From Phylloscopus collybita (Eukaryota > Chordata > Aves > Passeriformes > Phylloscopidae), in contig JAJNNQ010000026.1 in NCBI GenBank assembly GCA_027886175.1, positions 10,268,001 through 10,332,000 on the forward strand: DNA of 64,000 nucleotides. Reading direction: 5' to 3'. The notes under the pieces are model-generated. The model ran no database searches and was not told the origin of the DNA. It saw only the letters and a program-made list of their open reading frames with translations. A program made the translations under genes and the position numbers. Every line of letters begins with the position of its first letter. The stretch's first letter is position 1. This document shows, piece by piece, positions 37,555-47,890 of this stretch.

Positions 37555-40500
37555 CCCCTGAGTCTGGAATGCTAAGTACTAAGGCTGGGGAGGGTGCAGT
37601 TGACGTGATTTGGAGCTGGAGTTTCAATTTCAAAACATTGGCAACTGAGAGCTTAAATGAAGATGATCAAGAGCTGTCAGGAAAGGGCCAGTTCCCTTCA
37701 GGAAGAATTTATAGCAGCTTCTAGGCCTACAGTGTTACCTGACTTTCAAAGCAGAAGATTTGACCTGTAGTCATGACTCATAGACATGAGTAGGAATCCA
37801 GTAAAAAGCAAAGGCAAGAATTCTGAAATCTTCCATATACATTCCTGTTCCTAGGAAATTCATTTGCAACAAGTATTACAACGCCAAGTACACTTATTTC
37901 TGTTCACCCATTCCATGTAAGTAAAACAAATGAGGCACAAAATGGATGCTCAGCTTTCACCCATATTTTTTTCCACTTGAAGCTTTTTTACTTGCATATA
38001 TACTTCCTCTATACAGTGGTTGTACAAATATATAACATACACATATATACTCATATATATGACTAGATGGGTGTTGATTTAAACATGCTTAGGCTATTTG
38101 CTGCTGCATTTTGCTGTCTCATTTCAGAATGATTAGCTGCATTTCAGAATATCCTACTAATGTATACTGGCAGAGCATGAAAGCATTGCACTATAAGATA
38201 ATTATAATCATTACTAGTTCCCTGTTCCCTTAGATGGCTAATATTTTTTCTGATTTTAGAAAATATTCTGATTCATAAGGAGACCTTTTAGCACTCTTGG
38301 GGGTCAGATAGAAATGAATACGGACATTTAATTAACTATTTTATTTTTTTTACTAAGAACAAAGGTTTTATATTTTCTGTCTTACAGTGGACTTTATTTC
38401 TCTTAAAATGTGTCATGCTACTTAATCAGATACTGGTTGGAAGGCATCCCACCTACAGCTATCAGGAACATTTTGAAACTGAACTACTTTGCAGCTGCAA
38501 ACTGTGGTCTACTGAAGGAATGATCTCCATTACAAGAACTTTGGACTTTTTACATCTATTTGATCACTTCTGTTCCTGTGCCAAAGCTGATCATAATGTT
38601 GCCATCTGAAGGTCATATGGCTGTGTTTGAATTAAATAAACAGCATCTTTTTTGCCTTAACATAAGCATCTCATCCACACCAAGATGAATGTTGTAGTGT
38701 CTGTCCTGGGTGTGCTATGGCTCAGCTGATCTGCCTCCATTCTTGGACAGGAAATGGGAACAAAGAGAGAGAAAGTAACAAACATTTATTCACCTCCCTG
38801 TAGGCTTATTGACTCAAAATAAATAGCATTTGATCTTTCTCTGAGACAACATGGAAGTTAAAACACATGATGATCTTTCTTGTGCCTTCCCCTTGAGATG
38901 CTCACAGCCACTTCTCACAGCACACTTTGACTCCCTTTTCTCTCCATAAAAAGCCAGTCATAAAAGTCACAAACCTCTCATCTCAGCTCATGTGGTAGTT
39001 AACCTAAACATCTAGCTAATTAGAGCCCTTTCCCCCCATTTTCTCCTCTTTTTCTTGGGACAGTAGAGAGTTTGTAAGCCTTTTACAGGATAGAGCACAG
39101 ATGTCCGGGGGAGATGACTTCTGTGCTCTGAGCATGTGCAAAGGCACTGGCAGGGATGGAGCAGCCTCCCTCTCTGCCTGCTCAGCCCTCTGCCCAGGGC
39201 ACTCAGCATCACGCTGTGCTAGGCTCTGGCAAGGCAGCAAGGAATCCAGCTCGTGCAAAGAAGGCAGCTCTGCTTGCACAAGTGTGGAAGTAAAACATTG
39301 GATTTTGGGGGTACAACATCAGACCCACAGACAGTGCGTTGATAGCATGTATAGTGTGCAGACTTTTTGTGATTGTACAGTGATATTTTTCCCTGGATCC
39401 TGTCTAGATGAGATTTATATCAGGTCTTGAAAAAAATGCAGATTTATATCCTTCTGCAGGCAACTTCTCAGCTGTATCACAGGCTGTACATGCTGAAAAG
39501 CTGGGAAATTCTGAGTGTTAGACTACAAATTCAGTCTGTTGACAGTTTAGGAAAGGACCTTCCCGTTTTACAAAGAGACTGGTAATTAAAGCAGAGCAGT
39601 CAGAGAGCAAAGGGAGGATGTATTCCAAGTGACACTCTCCTGGAGATGTTACAATTTGAAAAATGTAAACTGCTTAGGAAAAAAAAAAATACTAGAAAAC
39701 TGACAGAGAATAGTCTGAGGGAAAAAATAAATCTGCTTTGGAGAATAAGAGCCAGAGAATCTTCTAAGCTAGAAAAGATAATATTTTAAGACAAACAGCA
39801 CTGCTTCCTTTTCACTCTACTTGTTCAGCCTGTTGGATGACACACTGTCTTCCTCACCTGTCCACCATTTCGTTGTTGGCAACTGACTCAGAAATACATA
39901 GTGTAGGTTTGTTTGCGTTTCTTGCCTTGTTTTCTTTCCAAGCCCTTCATGTAAGTCTGGAAATCCCACAGTTACGGGGAAGATAAGGTTAACAAAAAAG
40001 ACAGATTCCTGCCAGTATGAGCTGATGCTTCTTCACAGCAATCCCTGTATTTACTGGGTGTAGGCACTAACAAATCATACAGTACTGGTGTCCTTTTCCC
40101 CAGCACATACCATTGTGCTGCTTTTGTGGCATCTGTAATTCTAATTCAGTTCAGGTCCACCACAGAAGAGTTTGACCAGTTGTGTATGTATTTGTTCAAA
40201 GAATGACATTCCCCAAACCAGTCCGTGGAAAATTTTTAATCACCTTATCAACTTAATAGTACTGGAAATTCATTTAAAGAAAGGAAATACCATGTACAAA
40301 ACGTATTGGGTGAAGTTTTCTGGCTTGGGTCTTTCAGGAAGTAAATTCTAGCCTTTAAACCTTATGACTCCATGAAAATGGAATGATTCTCTTTCATGAC
40401 AGCACACATTCTTAAAATCATCACAAATGCCTGGCTTTTATATTTACAATTTCCTGAGAACTTGCTGTTCAGTAGTGGAATCTCTGCAGATAACCTCTAA

Positions 40501-41030
40501 GTGAACACAACTCTACTTTAGAGCTTATCAGATAGTTTTTAAAGAAACTTTCTACTTCTCATCATGCACAGCTTCCACTTATGGGATCTCACATGCCTCA
40601 AAACAGGGCTTTGGAATTTTTAAAAGAAAGATTAAAAAAAAATCAAACAACAGTCACAACAAATCCCAGCATTTCTTTCTCAATGAAATATTGTCCATAA
40701 TTCTAAAACTGTGATACTTCCATCTCCATAGCAGAAAGCTGAACTTCTGGACCAATTTTAATTTTGAAATAAAGGTTCTGACCCTTTGAAGTGGTGAAGT
40801 TTGCAAGGGACAAAAAGTTTTATCGCACTCTGCAGAAGTCAAGAGTAGTTGATTACTGTCAGAAAGTGTTTTGCAGTATGAAATATCGAGTGCATATCTT
40901 CAGAAAAAAATGATGAAGACAAGATGGTAGAGTAGTTTTCTTATATGTTGAGTTTATTTAGAAGTTTAAGTTAATTTTTTACTTGGTTCACTTTAACTTT
41001 TTATGTCATATATATGTTTGATCCCTCAAT

Positions 41031-41082
41031 TATCTAGTAAATTACATAATTCTTGCTATCTAGTAAATTACATTATTCTTTG
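41031..41082. repeat. Tandem duplication, 26-bp unit, two copies
   Basis: The unit beginning tatctagtaaattacat at 41031-41056 is repeated at 41057-41082 with few changes. It lies about 120 bases upstream of a solo LTR but does not touch it. Confidence 0.85.
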
Positions 41083-41205
41083 AACTGACATCCTCTCCAG
41101 ACCACTATTAAAAAATTCAAATGAAGTAAGAAACCATTTTTTCTTGTTTTACAGAGGTGTCAAGGAAACTCTCCTGTCTGACCATCTAATAGCAGCTCTG
41201 GCAGT

Positions 41206-41653
41206 CACACGTGTGGGGAGACAAAAGGAGATGCTGCTGAAGGCAGTCTCCCTCCTGATATGTTACACCTGTGTTAATCATCCTTGAGTAGAAACAGCCT
41301 TGCCCTCACAGCTATGGGCCTGATAAAGAGTGAGTTAGCTGAGTTGAAGTCAGTTGGAGTCTGCTTGCCGTGCTGTGAAGACCTAGGGAGAGGAGGTTGT
41401 GCAAGGGCCAGAAAAGGTAAGATGCTGTACGTAGGATAGACAGGGTTAGGCGGCCGTGCCAGGGTCAGGAAGGAGCGAGCCAGAACAGAAGGACAGATGG
41501 AGCCAGAGCTGTGTGGAGCTGCCCAGAGAAGATACAGAGGAAAGGTGTCGGAGACTTTTTGAATAACAAGATACTTGAAGCCTTCTGATGAAGCACCTCG
41601 AGTGTGAGTGCAGTGTCCATGTACCACCACATACATCGACTGTGACACACACG
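41206..41653. mobile_element. Solo LTR (436 bp) with 6-bp TSD CACACG
   Basis: A second solitary LTR related to the one at 32.05 kb. The LTR proper runs from 41212 (TGTGGGGAG) to 41647 (CTGTGACA), with TG...CA termini and TGT/ACA inverted ends. The hexamer CACACG lies at 41206-41211 and again at 41648-41653. Blocks shared with the other LTR include ctcctgat, aacagccttgccct, cacagctatg and gttggagtctgct. A tgataaagagtg at about 41329-41340 sits where the other copy has its TATA-like ttataaaagag, so the U3 end reads on the plus strand. It is 158 bp longer than its relative. The CACACG repeat is low in complexity, but it coincides exactly with canonical LTR ends, which makes chance unlikely. Confidence 0.82.
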
Positions 41654-44210
41654 TGCACCACCTGAGACAGGACCAAAGGCCCTTTACAGCAGGGAGCCTA
41701 CAAGGGCCCTGTTGGACTCCCTACCCTCACTAAACTCACACAGTCAGACAAGGTTTCCTTACTGGTTTAACCCTTGGTTTCCCATAGCAGAGTCTCAGAC
41801 ATCTCAATACTTAGAATGATTTAATCATCATGCAATAACATAACAGCTCAAGCTGGGTGCAGGAAAGTTTCCTTAACAGAGGAATCATTTTCATCAGTAG
41901 CTTCTGAATCCTTCAATCTAACAATCTTGTAGGAGAACTCTTTATTGAGATGGGAACTCAGGTTCATATGCTTCTTGATACAACATGATCTACCGTGGCA
42001 GAAAAGTGGATGATATCTGATTGTCACTGAGGGACACGTAATTTCTTCATATATGACCACTGTATAGAAATATTAGTAAAGGCTTCCTTTATCATAAATT
42101 TTACAGGTCTAAAATGGCAGTAGCAACATACTACAGAGCTACTGAGTGACTGGTCTTTCCATTGTACCTGGCCAACTGGAGAGGCACCACACACATAGGA
42201 GAGCTAGGTCACTGGGAACACCTTCAGCCTTTGGGAAGCACAAACACCTCTAACAAAGAATTTACCACAGTCCTAAGCACTGAAGCACTGTTTGAAACTC
42301 TGCTATTCATTTCAGTTTTAAATTTCTCCTGTGCTGATTTTAGCCAGATTTTTTTTTCTGAAGAAAATAGCAAGTTGGTCATTACCCATTTCACTTTTGT
42401 GTAGGATGTCACATGTTCAAGTACTGTTGCTCAGGTTATTTTTTATTCCTCTTTTCTACAGAAAGGAAAGAGTAGGGAGTTTCCCACATTATATGAAAAA
42501 GTTTAAGACAGTCCCTTCGTGGCAGTGGATTTCTCAATCTCCTCCTTCTACCCAGTCACAAAAAGAATGAAATGTCATTCTTTTTGCCATCAATGGATTG
42601 ATGGCAGAGCATGAATCAGGAAAAGTTCTGGGGAGGCAGAGCAGGCTTTGCTACACTATTCCAAATATTCAGAACAAGCTGAATCCCTGTTCCATCTATT
42701 CATCTACCTGGAGAATGCATATCTTGTCAAGTCAATTGTATAAAGGTAATCAGCCCTGAAAATAGGCAATACAATATTTTAAACAGTAAGTATATCAATA
42801 TGGTCAGGGAGGGAATCTCTTTTGCTGAAGTCCTCTTTTCCTGTCTTTTCATGCTCTATTAACATCCTATGATCTTCCCTTCCAAAATCTTTTCATTTTC
42901 TGGAACATGTCCAGTCTGGGACAAATCCATTTAAACCCAAAATCTTTACTGTGAATTTCATCATTTTTAATGGCTAACTGGGTGCTTGTTGATGAAAATG
43001 CTGAAATTTCACCCTGGAAATTCACTCTGAATTCTGGCAAGTATAAGATTTTTGTCTGTTAGCACTAGCAAGGTTGAACTTGGCAGTCTTGCAGAGTTCC
43101 AACTCAACAGGTGAGCATATTCTGGCATGTATGGAGCTGAGAGACTGAATCCTTGCACGCTAAATTTCCTGTTTTGAGTGTGAGAAGAGGGAAGGGAAGG
43201 TTCGTTCACATTCATATGGAGCAGAATTTGGCATAGAGCCTTTCCAGTGCTGCTTTGACAGTAGATAATCAAAGGACTAGTGTTCTGAAACAAAACAGTG
43301 ATACAAAATGCCAGCACAAACAATGCCAGAATTGCTAGTTTAATGCTAGCAATTAATTGCTAGTACATCTACTGGCTGGTCATCAAAATAATGTGACTGG
43401 GAATAATAAAGCATACTTGAGATTCGAGTGATTCCAGAACCATTGAGGAAGGCTCTGTGTGTGAGGTTGACAGGAAGGAAAGTGACCTCGGTGGCTGCTG
43501 TGTTACAAATGCCACCCAGCACACTGGGTTTGGGCTTGCTTCTGCAGCAGCTCTTTCTATGGTCTGGCCTCTGTCCCTCCCTCTCACATAAAATTAAGAG
43601 TATCCTGTAGCTAACACCTTCTGCATGTTAACAGGTAATATTGGACATGCAGCACAAATTCTTATCATGCCAGAGGGTTGTGCTGTGATTTTGTGGTCAA
43701 AAGCCAGACATCTACAAGAGAGTGAAGCTAAATCAGAAATGCATGTGATGTTTTCCAATACTCTGCTTCCCTTGATCTTGTTTGTCACATCTCACCATAT
43801 CTAAATATAGCTTTGTATTTTCAACCTTTTTCACAGAATCTTGTTTATTAAAGGATGAAGTGAAATGTTTTTAAGAACAGAAGAACTTAAGAAATCTCTA
43901 CCAGAGCTGATCTGCATATCTCCAGCACAATACTGTCTCCAGCAGTGTTGCTGATCATTCCACAGGAGCCTGGTTGCTCCCTGCAGTCTGCTGCCTGACA
44001 CTCCCTCAGCATCCGTGTCTGCAGTGTTAAGGAGCATATTCCCCTGCCTCATCCCTTTAACGTCCGTGCTTGAAGGCCCTTGTTTGAACATACTTGTCCT
44101 GCCTCATCCACCTGTGGCAGATCTCACTCCCAGAGAGGTTCCGTGCCCACAGTAGGGGCTGCTCTCACTTCTCCCAGCTCTCTTGTGCTGTGAAAGCACT
44201 TACCAGGTTA
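41654..44210. other. Unique sequence, no gene
   Basis: No supported gene. The 104-codon minus-strand frame at 43009-43323 has no recognisable domain. A perfect 18-bp palindrome is at 43346-43363. The 43.9-44.2 kb stretch is somewhat GC-richer. Confidence 0.6.
43346..43363. repeat. Perfect 18-bp palindrome
   Basis: CTAGCAATTAATTGCTAG is identical to its reverse complement. The same half-site (ttgctag) occurs again just upstream at about 43332-43338. It contains overlapping TAATT/AATTA homeodomain cores. No mobile-element ends accompany it. Confidence 0.9.
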
Positions 44211-44214
44211 CCTT

Positions 44215-44312
44215 GTGAGACTCATCAACCACCTTCACATCTTCAAAACATGTGCCATATCCTCCCTCATCTCTCTCTTCTCCAAACTTGAAAAATCCCT
44301 GTTTAGTCTCAG
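44215..44312 (-). mobile_element. Inverted fragment of an ancient CR1-type LINE
   Basis: On the minus strand this reads as the same old CR1-type family as the 16.1 kb copy. The plus-strand text catatcctccctcatctctc, then tcttctccaaacttgaaaaa, then tccctgtttagtctc follows the reverse complement of the family block (catatcccccctcagtcgtc, tcttttccaagctgaaaagt, cccagtctttttagtctc). The expected continuation (tcctcatatgg) is absent because the sequence runs into an A40 tract at 44313. The 3'-ward boundary near 44215 is uncertain. Confidence 0.5.

Positions 44313-44352
<40 letters not shown>
44313..44352. repeat. A40 homopolymer
   Basis: Forty uninterrupted A residues (44313-44352), followed by g-aaa-cccc. 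It abuts the broken end of an inverted old CR1 fragment. Its true length is likely to be polymorphic and error-prone in assembly. Confidence 0.93.
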
Positions 44353-44354
<2 letters not shown>

Positions 44355-45159
44355 AACCCCAAGCCCAACCCAAGCTCCCCAACAAAACCCAGAAACAATA
44401 GTCTTTTACGCCTTCTTCTAAGTGGCACTTATCTCACAGTGGTTTTAGAAATGTGCAATTTCCTTGATTTCATAGAGCAACAGCTGGTTTTGTCTTGTCT
44501 AAAAGATAGAATTTCAGAGCTATTCTTTTCACCAAGATAATTAACTAAATAGTTGTATCTGTAATTCAGCAGCAATTTTAATATCTTTTAGAAACATACA
44601 GTATCTCTTCAGGCATTCACTTCATTTCATCCTAAAAAGTTAATAGTGTCATGTCACATTAGGAAAAACATGGTGCAATTATTGACAAAGACTTCATAAG
44701 AGAGGATGATAACAAGAATACCTGGGGGAAATTTCTCTTTCTCTAAGGACAGAGACATTAGACAATAAAATCAATGTGATATTCATTGGAATAAAATAGA
44801 AGAATTTGTTGCAACAGAGTCTGATTCTCATCAGTCTTCTTTCCTTTGTTTAAGATGGAAGACTGCTTAGAGGAAAATCTGGATAAGATACTGGCTCTGG
44901 CCAGAATGTGTGTAAAAAAACCCTAAAACTTCTAATCAGCTACAGATTTTTTACTTCATTCTCTGGAGCTGGGTGGGGGATTATAGATTAAGCCTGTTGT
45001 GTCTCTATAGTTTCATGAAGAAGAATCTTTCCCTTTAGTGTAGCTTTCCAGGACAGATATGTATGAGTTATGCTTGGGAGGGGTGGAAGTACAAATGTTT
45101 TTTCAGCTCTTAACAAATGTTAGGGGGAGAGTTTCCTCTTGGACTGATTCAGCATTTAA
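44353..45159. other. Unique AT-rich sequence, no gene
   Basis: No gene and no recognised repeat. The CR1 homology on the left of the A40 tract does not resume here. Confidence 0.6.
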
Positions 45160-45325
45160 TGTCCTCACAGTTAAGTAATCCTCAGGAAAACTTGTGAAGG
45201 AGGGAGTTAAGTTTTGCAATACTGATTTTACAGATGGAGAAGCTCAGGATGGAGGTAATCAAGGAAACCACTGCAGAGTAGACTTGGCTTTAAATTACAC
45301 CATGCCCTACTACTCAATAGCTTCT
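45160..45325 (+). mobile_element. MIR-like CORE-SINE remnant
   Basis: The plus strand reads cctcagg..aaacttgtgaaggagggagtta..attttacagatggagaagctcagg..ggtaatcaagg..ccactgcagag. This follows the MIR/CORE-SINE core order ctcacaacaaccctgtgaggtaggta..attttacagatgaggaaactgagg..aggttaagtga..gtggcagag. About one base in three differs, consistent with very old copies in bird genomes. The assignment rests on recalled consensus order, not on an alignment program. Confidence 0.55.
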
Positions 45326-45574
45326 GGATACCAGGCAAAAACTTTGAAAGTACTTAGCTGCATAATTCATTAGATATTTCAGTCTCCCTGTAGCAAATGT
45401 CTATTTCTGCTTTACAGACACTTTCGAATTTTTAATTTCACTAAGAGCTAGGTAGTCAGCCCTTTCAAAAATTTTAACACAGCTTGTTTGTGCATGGTTA
45501 CACATACTACTGGTTTATCCTTTGCATATTTGGCGGTAAAATTCCTTCACATCCAGTGTATATCTTATCAGGGG

Positions 45575-45645
45575 ACTGAGAAATCTGTAGCAGAGGCAGG
45601 AGTAGATCAGAGTATTTAGTTTCTAGTCCACCCTTCATGCAGTCA
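45575..45645 (+). mobile_element. Second MIR-like CORE-SINE fragment
   Basis: aaatctgtagcagaggcagg, then agtagatcagagtatttagt, then ttctagtcc matches the distal core of MIR-type SINEs (agtctgtggcagagccaggaatagaac..ctcctgactcctagtcc). Because the first remnant at 45.2 kb already covers this part of the core, this is a separate copy and not its continuation. Confidence 0.5.
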
Positions 45646-45914
45646 CCTACTGCATGTATTGCACATATGTTCAGTAGTATTAGTATTATTAATCAAAAAT
45701 TAAAATTCAATGGGTGAAGGAAATTGTAATGAATGTTTATGGCTCATGACAGATTATCTTTTAACTTTCTGTCTTACAGAACAGTAGGGCAGTCATATTT
45801 CTCATTTCATTCTCTATGTTAGCCATTAATAGAACAGACACTAAACAACAGGTCGGGAATATTAATGAGTTCAATATAAACTGCCTTTTCCAGAAATCAA
45901 ATGTACTCCTGCTC

Positions 45915-45933
45915 TTTTTTTTTTTTTTTTTTT
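45915..45933. repeat. T19 homopolymer
   Basis: Nineteen T residues followed by ccctggg. Confidence 0.9.
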
Positions 45934-46239
45934 CCCTGGGTTTTGCATATATAAAAGATATTTTTTTCTTAGCAACTATTCAGTCAAGGGAGTTTCATCT
46001 TGCATTTTTCAGAAATGAACTACTTTACAAACTACCCTTTTAAGCAGACTCCTGTCCAGTGGCTCATTTGGAACCATTTGAGACAATTGATTATTTGCTG
46101 CTTTAGATTGATGTTTGTGTTTGTTCCCCCCTTTTCCCAACAGCGTCTCAAGGCAGTAGCTAAATAGCTATTAACTATTTATGAGTTATTTGTATGACCT
46201 ACTTCTAATCTTTATATCTTGTATCAGACACAGCTTCAA

Positions 46240-46455
46240 CATGGAGAGTCGAAGGGGCTGTAGTGAGCAGTCCAGCTCCACTGCTAATTACAGAGCTACT
46301 TGTAGCTGATTTCATGTTTTTATTTCAAGACTGCCTTCCCCTCTCACCTAATTGAAAGAGACTTGTGTTAGGCCATATGTTTCAAAGATGGACATTAAAT
46401 GCAGGAGAGCTCAAAATGATTAATTAGCAGTTCAAAGGAAAAGGGAAACAGGAGA
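46240..46455. promoter_or_regulatory. Candidate enhancer-like stretch with paired TAATTA sites
   Basis: The decamer CTGCTAATTA at 46281-46290 is matched by its exact reverse complement TAATTAGCAG at 46421-46430. Each holds a TAATTA homeodomain core with a shared CTG/CAG flank. The sequence between them has ordinary complexity without simple repeats. The inverted pair is seen directly; enhancer identity is inferred and would need conservation data. Confidence 0.3.
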
Positions 46456-47840
46456 GGAAAGGTCCTGTTAACAGAGTCTGGAGCTCTTAAAGTAATAACA
46501 ACATTGTCATTGTGAAATTATATTTATCTGATGAAATTATTTGCTCTACAACTTGGAATATACATTGGGAAATATCAATCTTCAGTTCACTCATTTTCCC
46601 TTTGAAATCTGCCATTCATTCTGTATAAGGATGGATTAGAAATAATAAAAACAAGAGCAAGGTCTAAACCTCTGACCTTTTGATGCTGCATGTCAGTCAG
46701 GCTTTTCTGCTTCCACTTTCTCCCTCAGAGAAGTTGGCAGCATCTTTTTTTTTTAAGAAAAAAAATTAACAAGTCTTCCAACAGATGAGTTTGCAGAAGA
46801 GAAATGTTGCCATAATGGCATTTTAAAAATACCGCTGGCAATTGCTGATATGACAGTACTTCTTTTCCTTCTCCTTCCCAGACGAGCAAAAACTTGCCAC
46901 CTTTTTTTTTCTTAAAAGTTTCCTACCACATGATGCTGACACACATTTCTTTTTTTGGTTTTTTTTTTTTTTTCTAAGAACATGATGAATCTTTTATTTT
47001 TAACCCTTTTCCTATTCTGAAATTAAAACAAAACAAAATTACAATCTGCGGGTTCTTTTCTTCTATAACATACATCTTGCTCTTATTTTCCCATTACACA
47101 AGTTTAAGTCCAAGAATGTTGGCACTGTCTTAAGTAAGTGTCCCTGCATCTGTAACAATGCTGATTATCCCTCCCAAAATACTCCAAGTCACCATGCCAA
47201 CTTCTTTGGTGGAAAAACCCCTATGTTTCAAATGCTTTAGGGTGAGAAAGAAAATGGAAGAAGATAATTCATTTTTACTACAATTGAACAAATAACTGGG
47301 CTATTGCCTAACACTGTTCAGTCTGGCCCCACAGGAGAATATTCAGTGCCATGGGCATTCCCAAAGGGTAATTCACCCTAATGATTTGTCTGCCGAATAC
47401 CTGTCAGGAGAAAGTAATTCAGATGCAGTCATGGCTAAAGTTTTCTGCTGGCACCCTTGCTATATAACTTTTCACATGTACAATTTTTCTCCAGCTTTCC
47501 AGAAAACCTACAGGCTTTGAGGCAAGGTGATGGAGTCAGGTACTTTACTTTAATCTAGTATAATTAACTTTATCTAATATAAGTAGATAGGCTTTGCAAA
47601 GTTTTTTATCGTGCAGTTTGGGTTCCTAAATGTTGCTATCACGACAAAACGACTGCATGTAATTAGGCAGCTAAATGTTGCTCCATTTTAGTGATGCTGT
47701 AAACTTTGCAAGACCATATTTTCTGTAATTTGGATTCCTGTAAAATATGGTTCCTGAATTAAGTCTTAAAATTAGACAATAATTAGTTAATATTGAAAAC
47801 CTGAGCAAAAACTTCAGACATTTATTGGGTGCATAATTCT

Positions 47841-47890
47841 ATAAAATATTTGTCTGGTGAATTTAATAAAATAGTTGTCTGGTGGATTCA
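47841..47890. repeat. Tandem duplication, 25-bp unit, two copies
   Basis: The unit ataaaatatttgtctggtg.. at 47841-47865 is repeated at 47866-47890 with three substitutions. Confidence 0.85.

Larger units (their letters stand above)
33246..41204. other. Unique AT-rich sequence, no gene
   Basis: No supported gene. Open frames of about 100 codons (34059-34367 plus, 34789-35070 plus, 39101-39430 plus) lack domains. The 39.1-39.3 kb stretch is locally GC-richer and open in several frames on both strands, which reflects composition rather than coding. A 26-bp tandem duplication lies at 41031-41082. Simple tracts are at 37201-37213 (CA) and 37524-37554 (A-rich). Confidence 0.65.
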
